Origin: Nakamurella sp. PAMC28650
Lineage (GTDB): Bacteria; Actinomycetota; Actinomycetes; Mycobacteriales; Nakamurellaceae
Direction: 5' to 3'
Assembly: GCF_014303395.1 (NCBI RefSeq)
Contig: NZ_CP060298.1
Location: 1-64,000, forward strand
Length of the DNA: 64,000 nucleotides
Part shown: in pieces, positions 1 to 8,919 of the stretch
How positions within the stretch are numbered: the stretch's first letter is position 1
How the letters are laid out: every line of letters begins with the position of its first letter
Program-made: the position numbers and the translations under genes
The notes under the pieces: generated by a model
Seen by the model: the letters and a program-made list of their open reading frames with translations, nothing else
Databases searched by the model: none
Told to the model about the DNA's origin: nothing

Positions 1-296
1 ACGGCCAAGAAGGCCGTCACCCCCAGGATGACGACCAGCAGCACGGCACCGACAATGCCTGCCCACCAGGGTGTCCCGGCCGGGCGGAAGAACAGCACGC
101 CGGCCGTCGTCAGCGTCAGGCCGGCGAACAACGGACCGACGACGAAGCTGACCCGACGTTGATGGGCTTGTTCGTAGGCGACGAATGCTGCCGCCGGCAC
201 CAGTTCGAACTGCCGGTAGACCAGCACCTGCACCGTCCACTGGAACCCCGCGTACCCGGCGGCGACGGCCAGGTGCACGACGAGCAGGGGCGACAC
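1..296 (-). CDS. Small integral membrane protein, 3' end outside window
   Basis: Reading the minus strand from a GTG at 296 gives a hydrophobic protein that runs off the window start, so its C-terminus is missing. Two or more membrane segments are visible: one near residues 4-18, and a pair near 55-70 and 75-98 separated by a short RPAGTPWW loop. An in-frame stop just upstream (314-312) leaves GTG 296 as the only reasonable start, one base after the stop of the YbjN gene. It is therefore probably the last gene of the mshA-ybjN unit. No catalytic motif is seen and I do not recognise the family. In mycobacteria a transporter gene follows the YbjN gene, but this short protein does not clearly match it. 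Confidence 0.6.
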   Translation of the reverse strand, partial: MSPLLVVHLAVAAGYAGFQWTVQVLVYRQFELVPAAAFVAYEQAHQRRVSFVVGPLFAGLTLTTAGVLFFRPAGTPWWAGIVGAVLLVVILGVTAFLA

Positions 297-297
297 G

Positions 298-795
298 TCA
301 GCCGGGATCGATCATGTGGCGGAACGCCTGCAGGTTGTGCAGCGAATGCCCGCGGGAGGTGCGCCAGGCCCACTCACGGCGAATCGCTCCCGCGAACCCG
401 CGTTCGAGGAGCTGGTTGAAGTCCTCGTCCGAGGTGCTCAGGACCACTCCGAGCACGGTGTTCAGCTCCTCGGCGGGGTTGGCGCCGAGGCTCTCCAGAC
501 CGATCCGCCCGACCAGGTGGATGTCACCGTCCGGATCGAGGGAGTACGCCACGCTGCGCAGTTTGGCGTTGCGCTGCAACAGGAACCGGTAGACCTCTTC
601 GCGGTTCTCGTCCGGCGCCCGGCAGACGAACGACTCGATCAACAACTCGTGCGAGCCGACGATCAGCCAGAGCAGCGTCCGGTGCCGGCGCTCGCCCGGC
701 AGCGTCAGAAGGAACGCGTCGTCCGGCTCGGCGGTGAACTCGACCTCGAGTTCGGTCAGTGCGGCGCGCACCTGTGCGGCGGTGGTTGTGCTCAT
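298..795 (-). CDS. YbjN domain-containing protein
   Basis: A 165-aa cytosolic protein starting at ATG 795 (MSTTTAAQV). The sequence has the alternating helix/strand pattern of the YbjN fold (type III secretion chaperone-like), with the conserved stretch around LLIESFVCRAPDENREEVYRFLLQRN in the first half. A longer open frame continues upstream into mshA, but that extension is low-quality sequence antisense-like to mshA, so the internal ATG was chosen. Actinobacterial genomes commonly place a YbjN gene directly after mshA, as here with a gap of about 10 bp. Its molecular role is unknown; a chaperone-like function is only inferred from the fold. Confidence 0.85.
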   Translation of the reverse strand: MSTTTAAQVRAALTELEVEFTAEPDDAFLLTLPGERRHRTLLWLIVGSHELLIESFVCRAPDENREEVYRFLLQRNAKLRSVAYSLDPDGDIHLVGRIGLESLGANPAEELNTVLGVVLSTSDEDFNQLLERGFAGAIRREWAWRTSRGHSLHNLQAFRHMIDPG

Positions 796-805
796 CTCAG
801 CATCG

Positions 806-2080
806 TCATACCCGCACCGGAGCGGAGGCAAACAGCGCGCGCTGGTAGGACTCGAGCAGCCCGTCGACCGTGCGGTCCCACGAGAACCTGGCCGCCTGAC
901 GGGGCGCACCGGCCGCCAGTGCGGCGAGCCGGGCCGGATCGAGCAGGACGGAGGCCAGCGAGTCGGCCCACCGCTCCGGCTCGTGCCCGGGAACCAGCAG
1001 CCCACTGACCCCGTCGGCCACGGCGACCCGCAGACCACCGACGGCCGCCGCGACCACGGGAGTGCCGGAGGCCTGCGCCTCCAGGGCGACGAGGCCGAAG
1101 GATTCGTTGTAGCTGGGCACGGCCACCAGGTCCGCGGCCCGGAACACCCGGCAGAGCTCGGCCGGCGGCATCGGCGGCAGGAAGTCCACCACGTCGACCA
1201 GGCCGAGTTCGGCCGCCAGTTCGGCCAGCCGGTGGGGCGCGATCCGGCCGGTCCCGGAGGCTCCGCCGACGATCAGCACCCGGAATCTCCGGCCCGGGTA
1301 CCTGGCCCGCAGCACCGCGGCGGAGCGCAGGAGGACGTCGGGCGCCTTCAGCGGCTGGATCCGGCCGGCGAAGGCCAGTACCAGCTCGTCTGACGCCACC
1401 CCCAGCGCGGCACGGGCGCCCGCCTTGGATCCGGGACGGAACACCTCGGTGTCCACGCCCGGCGGGACGACATCGATCCGGTCCGGATCCGCGCCGTAGA
1501 GCTCGATCAGCTGCCCGGCCTCCGCATCGGTGTTCGCGATCAACCGATCCGCCTCGGCGACGACCTGCTCCTCACCGATCAGCCGGCCGCGCGGCTCCGG
1601 GGTATCGGAGTCGGCCATCGCAGCGTTCTTGACCTTGGCCAGTGTGTGGGCCGAGTGCACCAGCGGCACGCCCCACCGATCCTTGGCCAGGTATCCGACC
1701 TGGCCGGAGAGCCAGTAGTGCGAGTGCAGCAGGTCGTAGTAGCCGGGTTCCTGACGAGCTTCCGCGCGCATCACCCCGGCCGCGAAGGAACACAACTGAC
1801 CGGGCAGTTCGTCCTTGTCCAGTCCCTCGAACGGGCCGGCGACCACGTACCGGACGAGCACCCCCGGCGCCATCTCCTGGGCCGGCGGGTGGTCCGAGGA
1901 CGTCGCCCTGGTGAAGATCTCCACCTCGATGCCACGGGTCGCCAGCCGGAGTGCGGTCTGGGCGACGTAGACGTTCATCCCGCCGGCGTCCCCGGTGCCC
2001 GGCTGAGCCATCGGCGAGGTGTGCACCGAGATCGCGGCCAGCCGCCGCAGCGCGGCCCGGCCGTGGGTACTGATCGTCAC
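806..2080 (-). CDS. mshA: D-inositol-3-phosphate glycosyltransferase, mycothiol biosynthesis
   Basis: A 424-aa GT4-family, GT-B fold enzyme. It transfers GlcNAc from UDP-GlcNAc to 1L-myo-inositol-1-phosphate, the first committed step of mycothiol synthesis in the cytosol. Visible hallmarks are the N-terminal glycine-rich loop ([10 protein letters not shown] near residue 30), the HSHYWLSG motif near 120, HTLAKVKN, and the C-terminal E-x7-E-type nucleotide-sugar site ([23 protein letters not shown]). Length matches the family (about 420-480 aa). The start is a GTG at 2080. It heads a minus-strand unit with ybjN. Position next to murB and an L,D-transpeptidase lipoprotein repeats the mycobacterial arrangement and supports the assignment. 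Confidence 0.96.
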   Translation of the reverse strand: MTISTHGRAALRRLAAISVHTSPMAQPGTGDAGGMNVYVAQTALRLATRGIEVEIFTRATSSDHPPAQEMAPGVLVRYVVAGPFEGLDKDELPGQLCSFAAGVMRAEARQEPGYYDLLHSHYWLSGQVGYLAKDRWGVPLVHSAHTLAKVKNAAMADSDTPEPRGRLIGEEQVVAEADRLIANTDAEAGQLIELYGADPDRIDVVPPGVDTEVFRPGSKAGARAALGVASDELVLAFAGRIQPLKAPDVLLRSAAVLRARYPGRRFRVLIVGGASGTGRIAPHRLAELAAELGLVDVVDFLPPMPPAELCRVFRAADLVAVPSYNESFGLVALEAQASGTPVVAAAVGGLRVAVADGVSGLLVPGHEPERWADSLASVLLDPARLAALAAGAPRQAARFSWDRTVDGLLESYQRALFASAPVRV

Positions 2081-2165
2081 GACGTCGATTGTGCCCTGCC
2101 GAGGGGAGCACCCGCAGCCCGCTGGAGATCAGGCGCGGTATCAACCTCGTGATGCGGTGCGGAAG

Positions 2166-3515
2166 TCAGAGGGCCGACAACGCCTGCCACTGCGCCGGCG
2201 AGTAGATCCAGTCGTAGATCGAGTTCTGCTCGCTCATCCGGGGCACCCCGCCGTCGCTGTTGGACACGATCACCGGGTCGCCGTAGAGCGCCGAGTTGTA
2301 GTAGTCCTGCGCGTCAGGAACACCCATGTTGATGCATCCGGACGAGACGTTGGCGGTACCGAAAGAGGTGCGCGCCAGAAGGTTCTGGTGGATGAACTCG
2401 CCGTTGTCGTTGATCCGCACCGCCCATTTCTCCAGCGCGTTGCAGTAGTTGAACTGCGGGTTGCACATGCTGACCGTGAGTTCCTTGTCCATCACGATGT
2501 GGATCCCGTTCAACGTCGCCTTGCCGGGCACCGAATCCGCTCCGTAGGAGACCGCGTAGTTCTTGGTGACCTCGTTGTTGACGGTCACCACCAGGCGGTG
2601 CGTGGCAGCGTCCGCGATCACGATCTGGGATCGTCCGATGGTGAAGTCGGACGTGATGTCGGCATTCCCCCACTGACCGTTGCCGTAGTCGACGCCGTTG
2701 AGATCGGCCTCCACGTGCACCTTCGTGAACGCCGGCCAGTAGGGCGTGCTTCCCGTGGCGGGACTGGCGGTGGGGCGCCAGTGCACCTGCGACCTGATGA
2801 CGCCGTTGCCCAGGACGTCACCATCCTGCAGCCAGCCCCAGTTCCCCTTCAGTGCAGCTCCGGCAGACGTGGTCACCTTGAGCTGCCGCTCCGCGGCGGC
2901 GCGGTCGGTGACTACCCCGGAGAAGGTGACGATGATCGGAGCGCCGACGCCGACGGTGTCACCGTTCGGGATCTGGATCGCTGCGCTCTCGGTGGACTTC
3001 GGCTTGACCGTGGAGATGGTCCCGGCGATCGGGACCGTCTTCCCCTGCGACGACTGGGCCGACCCGGCGAACGTGTAGGTGGTGTTGAAGGTCAGTCGCT
3101 CGTTGTTCGTCCAGGTGCCCTTGTCCGAGGAGATGTTCCCGGTGATGGTGCGGCCGTCGTCCGACTTGAGCACCAGCGAGGAGATCTTGCCGGCGAAGAC
3201 CGAGATGCTGACCGGATTGTCCGGGGCGACGTTCTTGGACCCGAAAGCCGGTTTGGCCGTGATCACCACGTTGCTGCCCGGGATCTTGACCGCACTCGTC
3301 GACGGGGCGGCTGCCGGGCCGGAGACGGCCGCGGAGCTGCTCGCGGCGATGGCCGGCGCCACGACCTGCGAGGACGCGGCAGGCTGACCCGACGTCACGG
3401 TGACCAGGACCACCTGGGTCCCGGCGGAACATGCCGAGACGGTGAGCCCGAGGGCGACCAGCAGGGCCACCGCACCGGCACTGCTGCGGCCGAACAACCG
3501 GACAGACTTGCGCAT
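2166..3515 (-). CDS. L,D-transpeptidase lipoprotein (LdtMt-like), copy 1
   Basis: A 449-aa exported lipoprotein that should make 3-3 cross-links in peptidoglycan outside the membrane. The N-terminus has a positively charged start, a hydrophobic core and a lipobox (VSAC near residues 26-29). A Ser/Ala/Pro-rich linker is followed by bacterial Ig-like segments and a YkuD catalytic domain in the last third. The active-site block reads SSGCINMG, with the expected Cys but Ser where the usual motif has His (SHGC); the paralogue immediately upstream has SHGCVN. Other families tolerate this position, so loss of activity is not implied. ATG 3515 is preceded by an AGGAG-like site. It is a tandem duplicate of the next gene and has its own similar promoter region. 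Confidence 0.93.
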   Translation of the reverse strand: MRKSVRLFGRSSAGAVALLVALGLTVSACSAGTQVVLVTVTSGQPAASSQVVAPAIAASSSAAVSGPAAAPSTSAVKIPGSNVVITAKPAFGSKNVAPDNPVSISVFAGKISSLVLKSDDGRTITGNISSDKGTWTNNERLTFNTTYTFAGSAQSSQGKTVPIAGTISTVKPKSTESAAIQIPNGDTVGVGAPIIVTFSGVVTDRAAAERQLKVTTSAGAALKGNWGWLQDGDVLGNGVIRSQVHWRPTASPATGSTPYWPAFTKVHVEADLNGVDYGNGQWGNADITSDFTIGRSQIVIADAATHRLVVTVNNEVTKNYAVSYGADSVPGKATLNGIHIVMDKELTVSMCNPQFNYCNALEKWAVRINDNGEFIHQNLLARTSFGTANVSSGCINMGVPDAQDYYNSALYGDPVIVSNSDGGVPRMSEQNSIYDWIYSPAQWQALSAL

Positions 3516-3534
3516 CTGGACTCTCCTGTTTCCC

Positions 3535-3566
3535 GCGGGCCGGAACAGCCCACCGTGACGGCCCGC
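3535..3566. terminator. Possible hairpin between the two ldt genes
   Basis: An 8-bp perfect inverted repeat (arms 3535-3542 and 3559-3566, GCGGGCCG/CGGCCCGC) with a 16-nt loop lies in the leader of ldt copy 1, downstream of the shared promoter block. There is no T-tract. It could be an attenuator or a weak terminator for copy 2; the evidence is only the hairpin itself. Confidence 0.3.
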
Positions 3567-3586
3567 AGCTGTGCCGCGGGTCGCTT

Positions 3587-3645
3587 ATCAACGGTAAGGG
3601 AATGCGGTGAAGTCTTCGTCTGCCGGAGCTGTTCGAGGTGTGATC
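3587..3645 (-). promoter_or_regulatory. Putative promoter/regulatory block of ldt copy 1
   Basis: About 60 bp that align with 5097-5156 upstream of ldt copy 2. Shared blocks are AACGGTAA, TCTGCCGG and TGTGATC on the plus strand, with compatible spacing. Read on the minus strand, a conserved TACCGT (TANNNT-like -10) lies about 73 bp before the ldt ATG. No consensus -35 is obvious at 17 bp. Conservation between the two intergenic regions argues for a functional regulatory element that was duplicated with the gene, but divergence time is unknown. Confidence 0.45.
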
Positions 3646-3682
3646 CTGCCGATCCTGTCGATCGCGCGGAGGACCCTGGAAA

Positions 3683-5029
3683 TCAGAGGGCCGACAGAGC
3701 CCTCCAGTCGGTCGGCGAGTAGATCCAGTCGTAGATGGAATCCTTCTCCGTCATCTGCGGGCCTCCGGTGTCGGTGACGACGACCGGGTCGCCGTACATG
3801 GAGGAGTCGTAGAAGTCCTTCGCGTCCGGCTCCCCCATGTTCACGCAGCCGTGCGAGACGTTCTCGATCCCGAATGCCGCCCTGGCCTTGAGGTTCTCGT
3901 GGATGAACTCGCCGTTGTTGTTGATCCGGACGGCCCATTTCTCGAGTGCATTGCAGTAGTCGAACTGCGGGTTGCACATGGAGAACGTCGGGAACTTCTC
4001 GGTGACGATGTGGATGCCGTTCACGGTGGCACGGCCGGGCACCGATTCCTTCCCGTAGGAGACCGCGTAGTTCTTCACGACCTTGTTGTCCACCGTGATG
4101 ATCAGCCGGTGGGTATTGGCGTCCGCGATGACGATCTGCGATCTCCCGATGGAGAAATCGGAGGTGATGTCCTCTCGGCCCCACAGGCCGCCGCCGTAGT
4201 CGACGCCCTTCAGATCGGCCTCGAGATGGACCGTGGTGTTCGCCGGCCAGAACGGGGTGGTGCCACTGACCGGGCTGGAGGTGGGCCGCCAGTGCACCTG
4301 CGACTGCACCGGGCCGCCCTTCTGGATCTGCTCGTCCTGCAGCCAGCCCCAGTTGCCCCGCAACTTCGAGCCGGCGGACGTGGTGACCTTCAGTGCCTTC
4401 TCGGCGTTGGCCCGATTGGTCACGACGCCGGAGAACGTCACGATGATCGAGGCACCGACACCCACCGTGTCCCCGTTCGGGATCTGCACCGCGGCGCGCA
4501 GGGTCGCGGCCGGCTTCACGGTCGTGTACCTGCCGGTGATGGTGGTGACCTTGCCGTCGTTGCCCGTGGCCGAGCCATCGAAGCTGTAGACCGTGTCGTA
4601 GTTCATCCGCTGGCTGCTGGTCCAGGTGCCCTTGTCGGAGGAGATGGACCCCGCGATGGTCCGGCCGTCATTCCCCCTGAGCGTCGCCGCCGTGATCTTG
4701 GCCGCGAAGACGACGATGACCACCGGATTGTTCGGCGCCACGTTCTTGGATCCGAAGGCCGGGTTGGCCGTGATCCGGACGTTGCTGCCCGGCAGGGTGG
4801 TGGTGGAGGGCGCGGACGACGTCGGGGCCTTGCTCGAGGAGGCGACGCCGGAAGTCAGTCCGGGAGCGACCACCGGCACGGACGACGCGCCTGTCTGGTC
4901 GGAGGTCACCGTGACGGTGACGAACTCGGTCCCGGCCGAGCAGGCGGAACCGACGAGCCCTACGGTCGCGACCAGAACCACGACGCCTGCCAGTCGGCGG
5001 CCCAGCAGCCGCACGGAACGCTTGCCCAC
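3683..5029 (-). CDS. L,D-transpeptidase lipoprotein (LdtMt-like), copy 2
   Basis: A 448-aa paralogue of the previous protein with the same layout: basic N-terminus, hydrophobic segment, lipobox (VGSAC), Thr/Ser-rich linker, Ig-like region and C-terminal YkuD domain. The catalytic block is canonical (SHGCVNMGEPD), preceded by GEFIHENL with the expected His. GTG 5029 was chosen over upstream starts because GGAG lies 6 bases ahead of it, it gives a normal lipoprotein signal, and it matches the length of copy 1. The longer frame back to 5179 would place 50 non-signal residues before the lipobox. Two adjacent 3-3 cross-linking enzymes next to murB suggest a local cell-wall module. Both are expected on the outer face of the membrane. 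Confidence 0.93.
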   Translation of the reverse strand: MGKRSVRLLGRRLAGVVVLVATVGLVGSACSAGTEFVTVTVTSDQTGASSVPVVAPGLTSGVASSSKAPTSSAPSTTTLPGSNVRITANPAFGSKNVAPNNPVVIVVFAAKITAATLRGNDGRTIAGSISSDKGTWTSSQRMNYDTVYSFDGSATGNDGKVTTITGRYTTVKPAATLRAAVQIPNGDTVGVGASIIVTFSGVVTNRANAEKALKVTTSAGSKLRGNWGWLQDEQIQKGGPVQSQVHWRPTSSPVSGTTPFWPANTTVHLEADLKGVDYGGGLWGREDITSDFSIGRSQIVIADANTHRLIITVDNKVVKNYAVSYGKESVPGRATVNGIHIVTEKFPTFSMCNPQFDYCNALEKWAVRINNNGEFIHENLKARAAFGIENVSHGCVNMGEPDAKDFYDSSMYGDPVVVTDTGGPQMTEKDSIYDWIYSPTDWRALSAL

Positions 5030-5096
5030 GTTGATCTCCACTCCCGGTGACGGCCGCCGGTCGGCTCCACAGCCCCCCGCCGATGGCGACAGGGTC

Positions 5097-5156
5097 ATCC
5101 AACGGTAAAGGATCCGCGTGAATTCTCTGTCTGCCGGCACTGTATCCGCTGTGATC
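5097..5156 (-). promoter_or_regulatory. Putative promoter/regulatory block of ldt copy 2
   Basis: Counterpart of the block at 3587-3645. The minus strand carries the same TTACCGTTG core about 68 bp upstream of the GTG start. The region sits between murB (stop at 5224) and ldt copy 2, so ldt copy 2 probably has its own promoter rather than depending only on read-through from murB. Confidence 0.45.
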
Positions 5157-5223
5157 GCCGCGTCCGCGGTGATCACCACCGATCTGGACGACCACCGATC
5201 TGCAGGCGCCGGGCGGCCAATTG

Positions 5224-6285
5224 CTACAGGCTGACGCCGACGAACACCGGCTCCGGGTGCAGGTCCACCTCGAAGGCCTCCCGTACCCCATCACGGATCT
5301 GCCGTGCCAGTTGTAGCATGTCAGCCGTGGTGCCATCGCGGTTGACGAGCGCGAGTGTGTGCTTGGTGGACAGGCCGACCCGGCCGCCGGGACCGTCGAA
5401 CCCCTTCGGGAAGCCGGCCCGTTCGATCAGCCAGGCGGCCGAGAGCTTGGTGTGGTCCTGTCCCGCCGGATACCGCGGATAGGTCGCGTCCGCACCGAAT
5501 CGTTCCCGGATCCGCTGATCCGTCCGGTCGGCCCCGACCCGGTCCATGATCGGGTTGGTGAAGAAGGAGCCGGCGCTGCGGGTGTCGGGGTCCGGTACCC
5601 AGGGCTCGATGAGCATGCCCTTGGACCTGCGGAGACCCAGAACCGCCTGGCGGATCGCCGATTCCGGCGCGGCCGTGCCCGGCTCGACGCCGAGAGCCCT
5701 GGCCAGCTCCGCATACTTCACCGGGGTCGGCGTCCGGCCCAGCCGCAGGGTGACGCCGGTGACGACCGCCCGGTCCGTTCCGCGGAGCACCGAGGTGCGG
5801 TAGCCCAGCGCGAGATCGTCGGCCGGGATGTCCCGCACCTCGCCGGTGGCCCGTTCGTAGAGCGTGACCGACACCAGCATCTCGGCGATCTCGGTGCCGT
5901 AGGCGCCGACGTTCTGCACCGGGGTCGCGCCGGTGCTGCCAGGGATGCCCGACAGCGGAGCCAGCCCGGTCAGTCCCGCTGCGACCAACTGCGCGACCAC
6001 GCCGTCCCAGTCCTCGCCTGCCCCGATCGTGACATCCGCGGTGCCGTCGTCGTTCTCCGTGATCGCGACGCCCGGGATGGCGATCCGGACCACCGGCCCG
6101 GGCACCCCGCTGTCGGCGATCACCAGGTTGGACCCACCGCCGATGACCAGGACGGGTCGACCTGCGAGCCGAAAGCCCGCCATGGTCGCGGCCAGGTCGT
6201 CGACGCTGCCGATGGTGACGAGCTCAGGGGCGGGGCCGCCGAGATGGAGCGTGGTCAGATCGGCCAGGCGGACTGTGGGGGGCAC
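5224..6285 (-). CDS. murB: UDP-N-acetylenolpyruvoylglucosamine reductase
   Basis: A 353-aa FAD-dependent cytosolic enzyme that reduces UDP-GlcNAc-enolpyruvate with NADPH to UDP-MurNAc. Visible features: an N-terminal TTLHLGGPA, the FAD-binding VIGGGSNLV (near residue 48) and the pyrophosphate loop GIPGSTGATPVQNVGAYG (near 112-130). The catalytic serine loop is SAGSFFTNPI and a C-terminal EPVF carries the acid. The long form with an extra loop between them resembles type I MurB (about 340-360 aa). The start is GTG 6285. It is divergent from the DUF2505 gene, exactly as the mycobacterial murB and its DUF2505 neighbour are arranged. Confidence 0.96.
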   Translation of the reverse strand: MPPTVRLADLTTLHLGGPAPELVTIGSVDDLAATMAGFRLAGRPVLVIGGGSNLVIADSGVPGPVVRIAIPGVAITENDDGTADVTIGAGEDWDGVVAQLVAAGLTGLAPLSGIPGSTGATPVQNVGAYGTEIAEMLVSVTLYERATGEVRDIPADDLALGYRTSVLRGTDRAVVTGVTLRLGRTPTPVKYAELARALGVEPGTAAPESAIRQAVLGLRRSKGMLIEPWVPDPDTRSAGSFFTNPIMDRVGADRTDQRIRERFGADATYPRYPAGQDHTKLSAAWLIERAGFPKGFDGPGGRVGLSTKHTLALVNRDGTTADMLQLARQIRDGVREAFEVDLHPEPVFVGVSL

Positions 6286-6449
6286 CGACCAAGGCTAGCC
6301 GCCGTGATCGCCACATCGACTGGTGACCAAAAACGGGCGAATCGGACCTGGATGGCCCAGAAGTCACCGCTCGATGGGGGTGCAGGCGGTTGGCCTACGC
6401 TGATCAGTAGTTCTCAGCACCCGCACGCCACCGAACCCAGGAGCGCATC

Positions 6450-6944
6450 TTGCCCACGCCCTTGTCCGTCACCCATGACTTCGCCGCCAACCCGGCGGCG
6501 GTCTATGCGCTGCTCACCGACCGGTCGTTCCTGGACGGCCGGCTCAGCGAGACCGGCGGCCTCGACCCGTCCGTCGTCAGTCTGGACGTCGACGGTGACA
6601 CCGCCAAAGTGGTGACCCGACAATCGATCCCGTCGTCGTCTCTGCCGTCCATGGTGGCCTCGATGATTCCCGGCGATCCGGTCACCGAGCGCACCGAGGC
6701 CTGGCGCGCCGAGGCGGAAGGCCACGTCGCGGACTTCTCGGTGGTGATCAAGGGCGCCCCCGCCACGTTGAAGGGCACGATGATCCTGGCCGCCGCCGGG
6801 ACCGGCTCGACCCTGACCGTCCAGGGTCAGGCCAGCGTTCCGATTCCGCTGTTCGGCGGCAAGATCGAGGCGATCGTCGCCGAGCAGGTGACCGCCCAGC
6901 TCAATCGGGAGGCCGTCTACACCGCCACCGCATTGACCTCCTGA
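6450..6944 (+). CDS. DUF2505 domain-containing protein
   Basis: A 164-aa soluble protein of the DUF2505 family, an actinobacterial group with a START/polyketide-cyclase-like predicted fold. The N-terminus (SVTHDFAANPAAVYALLTDRSFL) is the typical family start, and the C-terminal helix carries LFGGKIEAIVAEQV. The start is TTG 6450, chosen because AGGAG lies 6 bases upstream. It is followed after 7 bases by purU, so the two are probably cotranscribed. Family function is unknown; lipid or hydrophobic ligand binding is a fold-based guess. Confidence 0.88.
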   Translation: MPTPLSVTHDFAANPAAVYALLTDRSFLDGRLSETGGLDPSVVSLDVDGDTAKVVTRQSIPSSSLPSMVASMIPGDPVTERTEAWRAEAEGHVADFSVVIKGAPATLKGTMILAAAGTGSTLTVQGQASVPIPLFGGKIEAIVAEQVTAQLNREAVYTATALTS

Positions 6945-6951
6945 CGGCGGC

Positions 6952-7824
6952 ATGCCCGAGCCGGACCGTCGGTTCATCCTCACCCTGGCCTGCCCGGACG
7001 CCACCGGTATCGTCGCCGGCATCACCACGTTCCTGGCGGGGATCGGGGGCTGGATCGTCGAGGCGGCCTACCATTCCGACCCGGACTCGCAGCGCTTCTT
7101 CACGCGCCAGGTGATCCGGGCGGAGTCCCTCGGCTTCGACGTCGAAGAGCTGCGGGCGCGGTTCGACCGGGTGGCAACGCAGCTGCGGGCCGACCGGTGG
7201 CAGGTGACGGACAGCGACGTGCGCAAGAAGGCCGTGGTGCTGGTGTCCCGGGAAGGCCACTGCCTCTACGAACTCCTGGCGCAGTGGCACTCCGGGGCGC
7301 TGAACGCCGACATCACCGCCGTCATCGGCAATCACCCGGATCTGGGCGACGTGGCGTCCATGTTCGGCGTGCCCTTCGAGCACATCCCCGTCCCCGGCGA
7401 CCCCGACGGCAAGGCTGCGGCCTTCGAGCGGATCCGTGCCCGGGTCGACCCGCACGCACCGGACGCGATCGTGCTGGCCCGATTCATGCAGGTGGTGCCG
7501 CCGGCGATCTGCGCGCAGTGGGCGGGCCGGCTGATCAACATCCACCATGGCTTCCTGCCGTCGTTCCAGGGCGGCCGCCCGTACCACCAGGCGCACACCC
7601 GCGGCGTGAAGATGGTCGGTGCCACCTGCCACTACGTCACCGCCGACCTGGACGCCGGCCCGATCATCGACCAGGACGTCATCCGGGTCGATCACAGCGA
7701 TTCGGCCGCCGACATGGCCAGACGCGGCCGGGACATCGAGAAGGCGGTGCTGGCCAGAGGTCTGGCGTATCACCTCGAGGACCGCGTGCTGCTCGACGGA
7801 CTGCGCACGATCGTCTTCGACTAG
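6952..7824 (+). CDS. purU: Formyltetrahydrofolate deformylase
   Basis: A 290-aa enzyme that hydrolyses 10-formyl-THF to formate and THF, balancing the one-carbon pool in the cytosol. An ACT domain is at the N-terminus (LTLACPDATGIVAGIT, residues 9-25), followed by the formyltransferase-type domain. Conserved catalytic region: NIHHGFLPSFQGGRPYHQAHTRGVKMVGATCHYVT, in which the His-Pro-like loop and the later LDAGPIIDQD carry the active Asn/His/Asp. Length is normal. ATG 6952 follows the DUF2505 stop by 7 bases. Confidence 0.96.
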   Translation: MPEPDRRFILTLACPDATGIVAGITTFLAGIGGWIVEAAYHSDPDSQRFFTRQVIRAESLGFDVEELRARFDRVATQLRADRWQVTDSDVRKKAVVLVSREGHCLYELLAQWHSGALNADITAVIGNHPDLGDVASMFGVPFEHIPVPGDPDGKAAAFERIRARVDPHAPDAIVLARFMQVVPPAICAQWAGRLINIHHGFLPSFQGGRPYHQAHTRGVKMVGATCHYVTADLDAGPIIDQDVIRVDHSDSAADMARRGRDIEKAVLARGLAYHLEDRVLLDGLRTIVFD

Positions 7825-7976
7825 CTCCGCCGACCGGCGTCATCTCCCCGACCGGGGGAATGCCGACCTTCGCCTCACCGTTGCAACACCAGAGGTGCGC
7901 GCAGGACGCACAATGGAGTCGTGCGCCGGACCGCCGGCACCGATCGAAGTGACGTCGACAACAGGAGGCCCGCGTG

Positions 7977-8891
7977 ATGGCCGGCGAACCGGGTGAGCTC
8001 TACGAGCTGCACCTCGAAGTTCCCCAGATCGAGGATCTGGCCAGCCCCGTGCTGATCCACGCCCTCGACGGATACGTGGACGCCGGTTCCGGGGTCAGCC
8101 TGGCGGTCGCCCAGTTGATGGAGAAGCTGCCCAGCACCGTGGTCGCGACCTTCGACGTCGACCAGCTGATCGACTACCGCGCGCGCCGCCCCACCCTGAC
8201 GTTCGCCCGTAACTCCTTCATCGACTACGACGCACCTGCGCTGGTCATCCGGGCCATGGTCGACGAGGGCGGTAGTACCTTCCTGCTCCTGACCGGCCCG
8301 GAACCCGACATGCAGTGGGAACGCTTCGCAGCGGCCGTCGGCCAGATCGCCGACCGCTTCGCCGTCCGGCTGACCGTCGGACTCATGGCCATCCCGATGG
8401 GCGTGCCGCACACGCGCCCGACGGGCATGTCGACCCACGCCACCCGTCCGGACCTGATCAACGTCCCGCAGGACTGGATCGGCACGATCCAGGTGCCAGG
8501 GCACGCCAGTGGCCTGCTGGAGTACCGGTTCGGCCAGGCCGGTCGGGACGCCATCGGATTCGCCGCGCACGTCCCGCACTACGTCGCGAGGTCGGACTAC
8601 CCGGAGACCGCCCGGACGTTGATCCAGGCGACCTCGGATGCCACCGGTCTGCTTCTGCCCACCGCCGGGCTCGACGCGGCAGCCGCCGCGGTGCAGGTGC
8701 AACTGGCCACCCAGCTCGAGGACAACACCGAGATCGCCGACATGGTGCGGGCGCTGGAGCAGCAGTACGACGCCTTCGTCTCGGCGACCGGCCGCGGTCT
8801 GCTGGCCGAGTCGGCGCCGCTGCCCACGGCCGACGAGCTCGGCGCGCAGTTCGAGGCGTTCCTGGCCGACCGCGAAACGCCGAAGGAGTAG
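7977..8891 (+). CDS. PAC2 family protein
   Basis: A protein of about 304 aa of the PAC2 family, related to proteasome assembly chaperone 2 and widespread in actinobacteria. The N-terminus has the family signature around VLIHALDGYVDAGSG, followed by FDVDQLIDYRARRP and the middle motif MAIPMGVPHTRPTGMSTHAT. Two starts are possible, GTG 7974 and ATG 7977. AGGAGG at 7963-7968 gives 8-base spacing to the ATG, which I prefer. Actinobacterial PAC2 proteins are often linked to proteasome function, but no proteasome gene is present here and the role is not established. It is convergent with the eCIS companion genes. Confidence 0.88.
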   Translation: MAGEPGELYELHLEVPQIEDLASPVLIHALDGYVDAGSGVSLAVAQLMEKLPSTVVATFDVDQLIDYRARRPTLTFARNSFIDYDAPALVIRAMVDEGGSTFLLLTGPEPDMQWERFAAAVGQIADRFAVRLTVGLMAIPMGVPHTRPTGMSTHATRPDLINVPQDWIGTIQVPGHASGLLEYRFGQAGRDAIGFAAHVPHYVARSDYPETARTLIQATSDATGLLLPTAGLDAAAAAVQVQLATQLEDNTEIADMVRALEQQYDAFVSATGRGLLAESAPLPTADELGAQFEAFLADRETPKE

Positions 8892-8919
8892 GTCTCGGAC
8901 CCCGACGGGGCCTCAGACC
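8891..8919. terminator. Imperfect hairpin between convergent genes
   Basis: GGTCTCGGACCCC and GGGGCCTCAGACC form an imperfect inverted repeat with a GAC loop immediately after the PAC2 stop, overlapping the last codons of the opposite-strand gene. No T-run. It marks the boundary between the housekeeping block and the eCIS locus. Confidence 0.4.

Noticed and set aside
2019..3722. Plus-strand frame across mshA's start and ldt copy 1
   Set aside because: Antisense to genes with clear function; composition is that of a shadow frame.
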